From the NCBI GenBank assembly GCA_038891035.1, contig JAWAEW010000015.1:1-19828 (forward strand): 19,828 nucleotides of DNA, in the 5' to 3' direction. Origin of the DNA: UBA10161 sp038891035 (lineage in GTDB: Archaea; Micrarchaeota; Micrarchaeia; Anstonellales; Anstonellaceae). A program made the position numbers and the translations under genes. Under the pieces are notes generated by a model. That model had not been told where the DNA came from. It searched no databases and saw only the letters and a program-made list of their open reading frames with translations. Below, in pieces: positions 13,404 to 19,828 of this stretch (the first letter of the stretch is position 1; every line of letters begins with the position of its first letter).

Positions 13404-14824
13404 GCAACTTCACTTCCGCCTTTTTCCTTCCTCAGCCCATAATCAGAAAGCGAAGCGCGATAAAGCGAGCCATAACGCTCAGATGCTTGCTCCTCGATTG
13501 GCTTGCTATGCTGTATTGCAAATTTTACATCATCTGCAGTTATTAGGTTGCGACCTTCAGAAATCACAAGGTCGCCTGCCATTTTGAGGGTGCCTGAAAG
13601 CATTCTCAGTCTCAAAGAAAGTCCTGCTACGCCATCTATTTCTTTAGCACGCTTTCTTGCTAAAGATATCATTTCTGAAATTGCCCCTGCATCCGCATGC
13701 GGTATGCGCCCATCTCTCACTATTTCCTGGGCCATGAACTGAACCAGTTTAAGCTGGTTTTGTTCATTGTCCTCCATATAAGAATTCATCAGTACTTCAT
13801 AGCCATTTCCTAAGATTCTGCTTCTTAGGGGAGGCAGAATGTTAGGTATATCGTTGAAATTCACAGCTGCCACTAGTATGAAATCTGCAGGCACTCCGTC
13901 TACTCTTACGGAAGAACCAGTAGAGGATTGGTTCCTTCCACTGATTGGGTATTTCTTCTCCTGCATTGCAGTAAGAAGAAAGCGCTGCAGCCTGCCAAGC
14001 GAAGAAAGCTCGTCTATAAATAGCACTCCTTCATGAGCTTCGTGAACTGCGCCCGGAACAACTCGCGTGTACGGCAGAGAGCCTATGGTTGGATGAGAGC
14101 CGTATGGGTCATGGCGCACGTCCCCCAAAAGCTCTGTTTCAGATGCTCCCGTCGCCTGCACAAAAGTTGGTCTGTCAATCGGAAGCAAAACTTTAAATTG
14201 TGTCTTTTTTTCCATTTCTGCAAGCTTGGAAAGCTCTTTTTGAGTAAGTAGGGCAATTGCATTGCCGCGCCTTTCAAACACGATCAGCTCTTCTTTGCCA
14301 TTCACAATCCTTGTAGTATGGACTCTGTCTTCCCTCTCGAATCCTCCTGGCCCTACTATTAAGTCTTCGAAAGGGCCTTTTATTTTGCGGTATTTGTCAG
14401 CACCGCAAAAGAAGCAAACCGATGCATCTGGGCTCGAGATTCTTGCACATCTTCTGCATCTGAATCCAAGCTTTTCTGCTACAAATGAAGGTACTTGGGT
14501 TGGGTCAAGTAGCTGATGCGCAGGTTGCTTTTTTTGTTTTTCAGATTTCTTTGTTGGGTATGTTCTAATTTCAATTAAGGGTCTTTCAGGCTTTTCTGGA
14601 TTGTGAAGCACTAAGACTTCTTGCTTTGGCTTTGGCAAAGTTGATGCTATTGCTTGGGCGAGCATGGACTTGCCTGTGCCAGGCGGGCCAACAAGCAAAA
14701 GATGCCTTCTTTGCTTTCCTACGATCCTGCCAATCTTTACTGCCTGATCTTGCCCGATGATTTGAAGCATTGGATCTTCGGGTATCTTGATTTGTGCGGT
14801 AGATGAAATTTCTGAAAGCTCCAT
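13400..14824 (-). CDS. LonB-like AAA+ ATPase with zinc ribbon and no protease domain
   Basis: A 474-aa AAA+ ATPase most like the ATPase module of archaeal LonB. Features in order: GQDQAVKIG (24-32), Walker A GPPGTGKS (46-53), an insert with a zinc ribbon (Cys123, Cys126, Cys137, Cys140), the LonB-like stretch ATGASETELLGDVRHDPYGS (224-243), Walker B GVLFIDEL (266-273), TAMQEKKYPISG, sensor-1 Asn322, a PPLRSRI arginine-finger region (331-337), KLVQFMAQE and sensor-2 Arg405. In LonB the insert position carries two membrane helices and a C-terminal Ser-Lys protease follows; here both are missing. The protein ends about 30 residues past the ATPase lid. A TATA box 25 nt upstream indicates its own leaderless start, 36 nt after the pilin-like operon. 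A MoxR-type chaperone-like role is possible; the target is unknown. Confidence 0.85.
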   Translation of the reverse strand: MELSEISSTAQIKIPEDPMLQIIGQDQAVKIGRIVGKQRRHLLLVGPPGTGKSMLAQAIASTLPKPKQEVLVLHNPEKPERPLIEIRTYPTKKSEKQKKQPAHQLLDPTQVPSFVAEKLGFRCRRCARISSPDASVCFFCGADKYRKIKGPFEDLIVGPGGFEREDRVHTTRIVNGKEELIVFERRGNAIALLTQKELSKLAEMEKKTQFKVLLPIDRPTFVQATGASETELLGDVRHDPYGSHPTIGSLPYTRVVPGAVHEAHEGVLFIDELSSLGRLQRFLLTAMQEKKYPISGRNQSSTGSSVRVDGVPADFILVAAVNFNDIPNILPPLRSRILGNGYEVLMNSYMEDNEQNQLKLVQFMAQEIVRDGRIPHADAGAISEMISLARKRAKEIDGVAGLSLRLRMLSGTLKMAGDLVISEGRNLITADDVKFAIQHSKPIEEQASERYGSLYRASLSDYGLRKEKGGSEVA

Positions 14825-14844
14825 ATTTTGAATATTTGAGGCTG

Positions 14845-14853
14845 AGATATAAT
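14845..14853 (-). promoter_or_regulatory. TATA box for the Lon-like ATPase
   Basis: On the minus strand this reads attatatct, centred 25 nt upstream of the ATG at 14824. It suggests independent, leaderless transcription in addition to any read-through from the pilin-like operon. Confidence 0.6.
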
Positions 14854-14860
14854 AATGTTT

Positions 14861-15367
14861 TTATCTTCTCCATAAGTAGACTTGAATGCGGACAGGCTTA
14901 CCCTCCAAAGTTGCTCCCCTGTGCGCAACTACAACCTCTGATGCAGTTGGAGGAACGCGATTTCCAAATGAGTATGAGAATCCTGCAGAATTGTCTGTTT
15001 GCTCAACCACAATAAAATAATCCGAAGTGGTGCGCAATATTTTTCCTGCCGCAATATATCCTGCACGAGTTGAAACCATGCTCTCAAACTCTTCTATTTT
15101 TTGAAGGTCAAGCTCATGCGTGAAGAAATCTTTTGCGAAACCAATCTGCCTTATTTGGTCAGGAGTAGAAGAATAAAGCGTCCAATTAGAAGGCGAGCCT
15201 GGCGAAAGCAGGGACTCTGCAACTCGCAAGGCATCGGCATAAAGTGGATTGTTTTTGGATTCTACAATTGATTGGACACCGAACCAATATGAAGCAAACA
15301 CGGTCATTGCAATAATTATAATGACTGATGCAACAATTGCATCAAAGGAAAAATATTGAGCTTTCAT
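14861..15367 (-). CDS. Pilin-like membrane-anchored protein (operon gene 5)
   Basis: A 168-aa protein with a short charged start (MKAQYFSFDA), one hydrophobic helix at about residues 9-29 and an extracellular domain with no known motif. The start resembles a class III (prepilin) signal with a possible cut after Ala3, although Asp9 replaces the usual Glu at +5. Its N-terminal pattern KAxxFSxDAxVA is shared with the first gene of the operon (17917-18561), so the two are probably paralogous at this end. It starts 10 nt after the preceding gene. It is the last of five same-strand pilin-like genes. No peptidase or assembly ATPase is in view, so its pilus or secretion system is unknown. Confidence 0.72.
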   Translation of the reverse strand: MKAQYFSFDAIVASVIIIIAMTVFASYWFGVQSIVESKNNPLYADALRVAESLLSPGSPSNWTLYSSTPDQIRQIGFAKDFFTHELDLQKIEEFESMVSTRAGYIAAGKILRTTSDYFIVVEQTDNSAGFSYSFGNRVPPTASEVVVAHRGATLEGKPVRIQVYLWRR

Positions 15368-15377
15368 ACATACACCA

Positions 15378-15902
15378 TCAGCACAAGGAAGGCGGCTTTA
15401 TATTTATGATGCTTTTGCCTCCAACTACCAAGTTTTGAATGCAGAGCGAATCGCCCTGTTGAGGGTTGATTATTATCCTTTCTGAGGCAGAATCCACTTT
15501 GATGAAATTTCCTGAGGCGTGTGCAGAATACGAAGTAGTTATAGTTGGGGCAGAAAATGAGAGACGACCAGACGAGCCTATTAGCTCTATATAAACAAAA
15601 CCTGTCTCCTTTGAAGAGGGAGAGGATGAGAAACTTATGGAGATATTGTAGGGCTTGCCAAGCACATCTTTGGGAAGTTTGACTATCTGCGAAAAGCCAG
15701 GGCCTGCAACAAACGCTGTGTGAATTGAATCTGCAATGCTGAATGCAACCTCCTGTGCAAAGGCATTTTCTGCTCTAATTAACCCTTGGTTTTGTTGCTG
15801 AAGCAGAATGGCAATTGTTGCTATGAATAGCACTAGAAAAAAGGCCCCGTAAGAAATTACTTCAATTGCAGACTGTGCTTTATTCATATGTGATATTGAC
15901 AT
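15378..15902 (-). CDS. Class III signal-peptide pilin-like protein (operon gene 4)
   Basis: A 174-aa protein opening MSISHMNKAQSAIEVISYGAF. The KA|QSAIE arrangement is a class III prepilin signal with cleavage expected between Ala9 and Gln10 and Glu at +5 of the mature protein. A hydrophobic helix follows at about 16-35, then a beta-rich domain with many Ser/Thr residues. I chose the ATG at 15902 because gggag lies just upstream; an in-frame ATG at 15887 would also keep the signal. The start overlaps the preceding pilin-like gene by 23 nt. One CIQNL motif (a single Cys) and a Cys as the last residue suggest a possible disulfide. Confidence 0.78.
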   Translation of the reverse strand: MSISHMNKAQSAIEVISYGAFFLVLFIATIAILLQQQNQGLIRAENAFAQEVAFSIADSIHTAFVAGPGFSQIVKLPKDVLGKPYNISISFSSSPSSKETGFVYIELIGSSGRLSFSAPTITTSYSAHASGNFIKVDSASERIIINPQQGDSLCIQNLVVGGKSIINIKPPSLC

Positions 15903-16296
15903 AGTCTCCCATATTTACAAGCCTTATTTTCTGAAGTCCGCCTATTCTCTTTCCAGAAAGATTCCCTGAAACATTTGCAAATGTTGGTGCAGCCAGATCC
16001 ATAACTCGACCATCTGCATCTATTCTCAGAACTATTAGGCCACTCTCGACTTTTCCATCTATTATGCCATTTGGGTAGTAGACTAAGATTGTTTTTCTTG
16101 CTCCCGCTCCCTGCAGAAACACCTCTCCTGCTTCATCTGCAATAGAAAAAACGGCCGATTGTGCAGATGAGACGCTGTTGCTGCCCAATTGTGAATTTGA
16201 AAATGAAAGGAAAAGAAATGTAAGGGGTACTATGAAGGCTATTGCAAATCCGACAAGAATCAAGTATTCGGTTGCCGCTTGACCTCTGTGTTGCAT
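15880..16296 (-). CDS. Class III signal-peptide pilin-like protein (operon gene 3)
   Basis: A 138-aa protein starting MQHRGQAATEYLILVGFAIAF. This is a textbook archaeal class III signal: RG|QAATEY, with Glu at +5, cleavable by a PibD/FlaK-type prepilin peptidase. The hydrophobic assembly helix spans about 12-31, followed by a small beta-rich domain. I chose the ATG at 16296, 2 nt after the upstream stop, because aggtg at 16305-16309 makes a good ribosome-binding site. The GTG at 16308, which would extend the frame, lies within that site. It overlaps the next gene by 23 nt. Of the five it is closest to a standard archaeal pilin or archaellin-like subunit. Confidence 0.85.
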   Translation of the reverse strand: MQHRGQAATEYLILVGFAIAFIVPLTFLFLSFSNSQLGSNSVSSAQSAVFSIADEAGEVFLQGAGARKTILVYYPNGIIDGKVESGLIVLRIDADGRVMDLAAPTFANVSGNLSGKRIGGLQKIRLVNMGDYVNITYE

Positions 16297-16298
16297 AA

Positions 16299-17924
16299 TT
16301 AATCGCACCTTGCTGAAGGTATTCCAGGATAGCCGCAGGCAATATTTTGTAATATATACCTATCGCTGGCATTTTTGCTTAGCCTAAAGTGGCCCACACC
16401 TTCCCTTACAGCAGAATCAGTAGAGCACATATTTCTGTCTTTGCACCCCATCATGCCCTTTATTTTGAAAATCTGCGGGGAAACACTACTGTAAAACTCC
16501 CAGTCAAGCCTTGACCTGTCATCTGAATTCATATCATCTTTGCCGCCTGCCCATGTGCCAACTAAGAAGGACTCTATCCCTAAAACAGAATTGCGATAAT
16601 TTATGCCTGCTGCAAGCATTCGTTGGAAAAAGGAGGGCCCTTCACCTCTTATATAAAAACCACATATGGCCATGTCACGAAGCTTTGTTATATCCCATAT
16701 GCGGTGATATCCTTGCCTTTTTCTTTCTTTGTCATCTATTTCGTTGTCGATGAGCACAAAGGTTTGATCCTGCAACCCTTCTCTTCTCACAGTTGGTATC
16801 TTGCTCCTGTTTGAACTCCATTCGGCACTTGCAACTACAAATGGCACATTTATCTCGTTTGTATATATGTACGGCGCCACAGGCGTGCAGCCTGGTCCTC
16901 TATCATTCACTTCTACCCAGCGCAGACAATTTAAGCAGTTTGTTTGGTTATATTCTGTCACATTGCATCCTTGACTATCTATATAGTTTCTGGAAACAAC
17001 AGTTGGTGCTGTAGTGAGTATAACTGCACCGTACATATTTGCATAAATGGTAACGTTTTCACTATAAGGTCGAACCAGAATATACTGCTTTATTTTGTAA
17101 ATTTCATCTCCTGAAAATATTCCAGTGTTCGGAAAGTCTGATGTGATTGGCCCAAAGAACCATCCAGTTCCTTCCAAAGCAGCATTATCAATCAAAACAG
17201 GAGCAACATCTTCTGGAAATTCGTAGGGGGGATTTTTCCATATCTGTTTTTGTGCAACTAGCGAAGGGTCCCTTACAATCCCGCCTCGCCTATTAAGTTC
17301 TTCTCTTACAACAAGTGGATCGACAAAGCCCTCGATGCTAAATGATGCATTTGCTTTAAGCTTTTTTGACTGCTTCATTGTATTTTCTGCATCTGTGAGG
17401 TTCATTTCCAATTCAAATGAGACGCCTATTGACCAAGCATCTTTCTGGAAAAACCTGAAATTTTCAACTTGGCCAAAGCTGGCGTTTAGGCCAAGCACTC
17501 CCGCTGCCTGTTGCACTTTCTCTTGCCAGCCTTTTAACGTGTATGCCTGTTTTTCCTCTTCTGTGTAATTAATCATAGAGCTAGTTCCATTAATCATTAG
17601 CTCATATGCTATTTTTTCTACTCTCCCTGTTCCAGGGTTTCTTGGGTCAGCTGATGGATCATCAGGCAGACCATTTATCTGGGTTGCATTTACAAGCTTG
17701 AAGGTTGCAAAGAACGCAGCTGCCTCTGCAAATTCTGAAAGGCCTCGATCAGAAAGTGATGCAAGGGCCGTACGTATGGCTTGGCCTTTGAACTTGGATG
17801 ATATGTGGGCGTCATTTTGTGCTAGGGTATTGACCCATATTTGTGAGGTAATAAGCATGAAAGAAAGCAATACAAGTGCCATGGCAGTAAAGAAAAACCC
17901 TTTTTGGAAGGCGAATTTACGCAT
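16299..17924 (-). CDS. Large pilin-like surface protein (operon gene 2)
   Basis: A 541-aa protein with a basic N-terminus (MRKFAFQKG), one hydrophobic helix at about 9-29, and a long extracellular part. The remainder is rich in aromatic, Asn and Asp residues, with several N-glycosylation-type N-x-S/T sites (for example NGTS, NYTE, NATQ). The cysteines cluster in CNVTEYNQTNCLNC and in the C-terminal CKDRNMC region, suggesting disulfides outside the cell. The start QKGFFFTAMA is like a type IV pilin-like leader but lacks the Glu+5. It overlaps the upstream gene by 8 nt and ends 2 nt before the next start. Its size suggests a tip or adhesin-type minor subunit (inference); I recognise no domain. 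Confidence 0.72.
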   Translation of the reverse strand: MRKFAFQKGFFFTAMALVLLSFMLITSQIWVNTLAQNDAHISSKFKGQAIRTALASLSDRGLSEFAEAAAFFATFKLVNATQINGLPDDPSADPRNPGTGRVEKIAYELMINGTSSMINYTEEEKQAYTLKGWQEKVQQAAGVLGLNASFGQVENFRFFQKDAWSIGVSFELEMNLTDAENTMKQSKKLKANASFSIEGFVDPLVVREELNRRGGIVRDPSLVAQKQIWKNPPYEFPEDVAPVLIDNAALEGTGWFFGPITSDFPNTGIFSGDEIYKIKQYILVRPYSENVTIYANMYGAVILTTAPTVVSRNYIDSQGCNVTEYNQTNCLNCLRWVEVNDRGPGCTPVAPYIYTNEINVPFVVASAEWSSNRSKIPTVRREGLQDQTFVLIDNEIDDKERKRQGYHRIWDITKLRDMAICGFYIRGEGPSFFQRMLAAGINYRNSVLGIESFLVGTWAGGKDDMNSDDRSRLDWEFYSSVSPQIFKIKGMMGCKDRNMCSTDSAVREGVGHFRLSKNASDRYILQNIACGYPGIPSARCD

Positions 17925-18561
17925 ATACAGTAAACCTCACTATTGTGATAGAATGGTTGCCGGGAAGGAAACTTGATATTGGGATGTCACATGGGGTAGC
18001 ATTGCATGGGCTCCCAGCAGATCTTCCAAAGCCGCTGCAGGAAAGATGACAAAATGGTGATGCGCCCCTATGCGGAGGGACTAAATAAACAGACCCAAAA
18101 GATGTTGCAGATGCCGAAAGTTTACTAAACCTTATGCCGCATCTGTCTGATCCCAAATCGCAACCTTTTATAATTGCCGCAGGATTATCTCCTGAATCAT
18201 AAAGCATTCTCCATCTACCATCTGCAAAATTGTAAACTTCAAGACTGTAACCAAACCCTTTTGGTATTATTGGACGAAGCGGATTAGGGCCTCTTTCATC
18301 TCCTCCTGCTATTTTTAGCATTACTTCATGTATGTCTGCGCTCCCTCCTAAAATCTGCTCAAGATAGCTGCCTTCTGAAGGATTATCAGTTGCAGTTGAA
18401 AGAATCTGTAAAGTGTCATATGCAAGATGGTGCGCCTGCTCAAGAGAATAATAATATGGCTTGGGAGAGGTCACTGTAAAAACAAGCAAACTTACAGTAA
18501 GCATGATTAGAGTGAATGCAACAAATGCGTCAACAGAAAAAATGAAGGCTTTCTGCATCAT
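17917..18561 (-). CDS. Pilin-like, cysteine-rich membrane-anchored protein (operon gene 1)
   Basis: A 214-aa protein starting MMQKAFIFSVDAFVAFTLIML with a hydrophobic helix at about 11-30 and an extracellular domain. The C-terminal third is rich in cysteine: CDLGSDRC, then CHLSCSGFGRSAGSPCNATPC, fitting disulfide bonding or a metal site outside the cell. Its first residues match gene 5 of the operon in the pattern KAxxFSxDAxVA. Two consecutive ATGs (18561, 18558) are possible starts. A TATA box 25 nt upstream of the first makes this the head of the operon with a leaderless mRNA. The next gene begins 8 nt before its stop, so the two are translationally linked. Confidence 0.72.
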   Translation of the reverse strand: MMQKAFIFSVDAFVAFTLIMLTVSLLVFTVTSPKPYYYSLEQAHHLAYDTLQILSTATDNPSEGSYLEQILGGSADIHEVMLKIAGGDERGPNPLRPIIPKGFGYSLEVYNFADGRWRMLYDSGDNPAAIIKGCDLGSDRCGIRFSKLSASATSFGSVYLVPPHRGASPFCHLSCSGFGRSAGSPCNATPCDIPISSFLPGNHSITIVRFTVYA

Positions 18562-18580
18562 CCAACATTTTGCGGCAGAA

Positions 18581-18590
18581 TATTAAAAAG
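18581..18590 (-). promoter_or_regulatory. TATA box for the pilin-like operon
   Basis: On the minus strand this reads ctttttaata, centred about 25 nt upstream of the first ATG at 18561. It lies in the 50-nt spacer after the stop of the unknown 301-aa gene and marks the start of the five-gene pilin-like unit. Confidence 0.6.
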
Positions 18591-18611
18591 TTGTCTTTGG
18601 CAACATTCGGA

Positions 18612-19517
18612 TCAAGCTCCCCCTCCCCAAGCACTACCAAAACTTGAGGTGGGTGCATAAGATTTGCTTTTTAGCTTTCTGACTACTTCGGCTTTGTTGT
18701 CTTCTTTTATCGATTTTTGTACTTCGTCCAAATGCTCATCTTTAAAGTCTTTGTTTCCAAGGAGAGTACTTATACTAAAAAGCATGTTGCTTAAAGAAAA
18801 GTCTTTTTCCTGGCTTATTATTTCGTATATTTTTCTTGAATTTTTAGGATTAAATGACGGCTTGGAGAGAAGCAAAGACAAGCCATCAAGCGCATGCGCT
18901 GTAGAATATTTATTTGTGTTTTTGGCAATTAATGACAAGAATGGAAGATAGTCTTGTTTGAATGAGTCAGAGCTCAAAATACCTATCGGCTTTGAAAAAA
19001 ATGAATCAAACTCAAGACTGTTTTTGGGCTCGAATTTTGTGCTTAATTCATCCAAAACAATCAGATGGGATGGATTGAATTTATCGCTTGAAATGAAAAG
19101 CATCAGAAGCTCAAATGAGAGTGATCCTCCTTTTTTTCCTAAAGTTTCAAGAATGGACGAAAAGCGCTCAAAGGATTCTTTTGAGAAGTCATAATGGGAA
19201 AGAAAATTGCCCAATGCCTCAAAAAACAAAGATTTTTTGTATACTGCAAATTTATTTGCAAGCGCAAAATCTTCTTTTGTTCTCAAAATGAGTAGGTCTA
19301 GCTCTTTTGGAAAGGAATATGGGTCTACTTTTCCAAAAAGATTATCTGCGATGGTTTGCTGATAACGGTCGAAAAAATCTTGAGGAATAAATGTGGTTCT
19401 TCTTTTGAAAAGCTTGCAAATTTTGCTTATTGCAAGCGGGTAATTGTTTTTCATCTTTTCCCAAAATGGAAGGAAGACTTGATTAAATTGTTTTTCTGGC
19501 TTTCTGAATTTTTGCAC
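18612..19517 (-). CDS. Unknown helical 301-aa protein
   Basis: I do not recognise this protein. It appears soluble, almost entirely helical and Phe/Leu/Lys/Ser-rich, with repeated short helix pairs that could be a HEAT- or TPR-like solenoid (inference). It ends in a flexible SSFGSAWGGGA tail. No signal peptide or membrane segment is visible. I place the start at the GTG at 19517. A TATA box at 19549-19557 predicts transcription from about 19527, and aggtgat at 19521-19527 is a strong Shine-Dalgarno just before it. The frame is open to a TTG at 19550, inside the TATA box, so that start is unlikely. An ATG at 19454 is a shorter alternative. It lies 50 nt upstream of the pilin-like operon on the same strand; a functional link is possible but not shown. 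Confidence 0.68.
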   Translation of the reverse strand: MQKFRKPEKQFNQVFLPFWEKMKNNYPLAISKICKLFKRRTTFIPQDFFDRYQQTIADNLFGKVDPYSFPKELDLLILRTKEDFALANKFAVYKKSLFFEALGNFLSHYDFSKESFERFSSILETLGKKGGSLSFELLMLFISSDKFNPSHLIVLDELSTKFEPKNSLEFDSFFSKPIGILSSDSFKQDYLPFLSLIAKNTNKYSTAHALDGLSLLLSKPSFNPKNSRKIYEIISQEKDFSLSNMLFSISTLLGNKDFKDEHLDEVQKSIKEDNKAEVVRKLKSKSYAPTSSFGSAWGGGA

Positions 19518-19548
19518 AATATCACCTGTTTGTTTCGAAGGGAAAAAC

Positions 19549-19557
19549 AATATAAAC
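19549..19557 (-). promoter_or_regulatory. TATA box for the unknown 301-aa gene
   Basis: The minus strand reads gtttatatt, centred about 36 nt upstream of the proposed GTG start. Initiation about 26 nt downstream would put the aggtgat ribosome-binding site at the very 5' end of the mRNA. Confidence 0.55.
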
Positions 19558-19652
19558 TTATGTCACAAAAGTTGAGAAATTACAACAGAAATTGAAGCGT
19601 TACTCTTTTAAATTCAAAGATGATAAAGTGTGTATCTCAGGCTTTGCCTGGT

Positions 19653-19728
19653 GCGACCGTAGTCTAGCCTGGTTAGGATACGAGATTGCCAATCTCGCGG
19701 GCCGGGTTCAAATCCCTCTCTAGGGGGC
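19653..19728 (+). tRNA. tRNA-Gly (GCC) with a non-matching 3' end (possible pseudogene or chimera)
   Basis: From 19653 to about 19716 this is a normal archaeal tRNA-Gly. It has 5' acceptor strand gcgaccg (19653-19659), D arm gtct...ggat, anticodon stem cgaga/tctcg with loop ttgccaa (anticodon GCC at 19688-19690), and T arm opening ccggg-ttcaaat-ccc. After 19716 the sequence should read gg then cggtcgc. Instead it reads tctctagggggca, which pairs neither with the T-stem 5' strand nor with the acceptor 5' strand. The new 3' segment shares ctagggggca with the end of the adjacent repeat (19809-19818). A TATA-like cttttaaatt lies about 40 nt upstream, and a 5-bp hairpin (caggc-ttt-gcctg, 19638-19650) directly precedes the gene. 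As written the RNA cannot form an acceptor stem. Confidence 0.75.
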
Positions 19729-19766
19729 ATTTATCTTTGCCATATAGCCCCCTGAGGGTTCACCCC
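19725..19766. repeat. Second copy of the 42-nt edge repeat
   Basis: Ungapped match to 1-42 (35 of 42 identical; the last 20 bases fully identical). It begins inside the aberrant 3' end of tRNA-Gly and runs into the structured element at 19747-19818. The motif gggca that opens this copy recurs 89 nt later at 19814, suggesting the beginning of a further unit that continues past the window. Confidence 0.75.
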
Positions 19767-19818
19767 CAAAGGCACACCGCAAAAATTTGGGGGGCAAGGC
19801 ATCTTGCCCTAGGGGGCA
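19747..19818 (+). other. Cloverleaf-like structured repeat element (72 nt), function unknown
   Basis: By hand this stretch folds into a four-way junction. The closing stem is gccccct (19747-19753) with agggggc (19811-19817), 7 perfect bp, followed by a single A (19818). Arm 1 is ggg-ttca-ccc (19756-19765). Arm 2 is ccaaa/tttgg (19766-19770 with 19786-19790) around a 15-nt loop. Arm 3 is gggcaag-gcat-cttgccc (19792-19809), 7 bp. The 7-bp closing stem and trailing A mimic a tRNA acceptor and discriminator base. However, no TTCRA T-loop or D-loop GG is in the right place and no anticodon loop is evident, so it is not an ordinary tRNA. An alternative pairing of cccccaaa with tttggggg (8 bp) competes with arm 1. 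The strand is assumed. Confidence 0.5.
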
Positions 19819-19828
19819 CTAAAACAAA

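Noticed and set aside
13400..13500. Recent frameshift that cut off a Lon protease domain
   Set aside because: The gene ends at a convergent gene with an intact DUF2070 frame, so no remnant of a protease domain can lie downstream.
19792..19809. Rho-independent-style terminator at the 7-bp hairpin
   Set aside because: No T-run follows, archaeal termination does not usually rely on such hairpins, and the stem fits better as an arm of the larger fold.
19747..19818. A genuine functional tRNA in the structured repeat
   Set aside because: The 7-bp stem and trailing A fit, but there is no T-loop TTCRA, no D-loop GG and no 7-nt anticodon loop at the right places.
1..19828. Circular molecule with terminal overlap
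   Set aside because: The end of the window does not continue into the start. The shared gggcactaa is internal to the repeat, and the flanking bases diverge straight after it.

Overview
The window is archaeal. Evidence: ribosomal protein eL33 (L35Ae), an NMD3 homologue, archease, a DUF2070 membrane protein, pilin-like proteins with archaeal class III signal peptides, a LonB-type AAA+ domain, TATA boxes 25-28 nt upstream of start codons (leaderless genes), and a tRNA-Trp with an intron in its anticodon loop. Genes are packed very tightly (several overlaps, convergent stops with no spacer) and C1 metabolism is folate-based rather than methanopterin-based. This fits a small-genome DPANN lineage (Diapherotrites/Micrarchaeota/Woesearchaeota-like), but the phylum is a low-confidence guess.

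Layout. (1) 1-321: a partial repeat, then a gene-free leader. (2) 322-6234 (+): a five-gene purine/folate operon, purB-glyA-folD-folC-[5-formyl-THF cyclo-ligase::PurN fusion]. It covers serine-derived C1 entry, oxidation to 10-formyl-THF, polyglutamylation, recovery of 5-formyl-THF and use of formyl-THF in purine synthesis. (3) 6273-7234 (+): an Era-like small GTPase and a zinc-ribbon protein, probably the ArvA/OapA and ArvC/OapC types. (4) 9277-7235 (-): a tandem-domain LOG-family protein, eL33 and archease. (5) 9379-10023 (+): intron-containing tRNA-Trp(CCA), with a YkgJ-type cysteine-cluster protein starting 11 nt after it. (6) 11367-9992 (-): NMD3 and an unknown protein. (7) 11421-13403 (+): a small unknown protein and a DUF2070 membrane protein, sharing a palindromic TATA box with divergent nmd3. 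(8) 18561-13400 (-): five overlapping or closely spaced pilin-like genes, followed by a LonB-like AAA+ ATPase with a zinc ribbon where LonB has its membrane anchor and with no protease domain. (9) 19517-18612 (-): an unknown helical protein. (10) 19653-19828: a tRNA-Gly(GCC) whose 3' end does not pair with its 5' end, running into a structured G/C-rich repeat. The first part of that repeat also forms the first 42 nt of the window.

The most unusual items are the repeat next to the chimeric tRNA-Gly (the repeat folds on paper into a 72-nt cloverleaf-like element), the zinc-ribbon protease-less Lon-like ATPase beside the pilin operon, the cyclo-ligase/PurN fusion in an archaeal folate operon, and the two-domain LOG protein with both active-site motifs intact. 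Functions are assigned from recognised motifs only; no database search was run.
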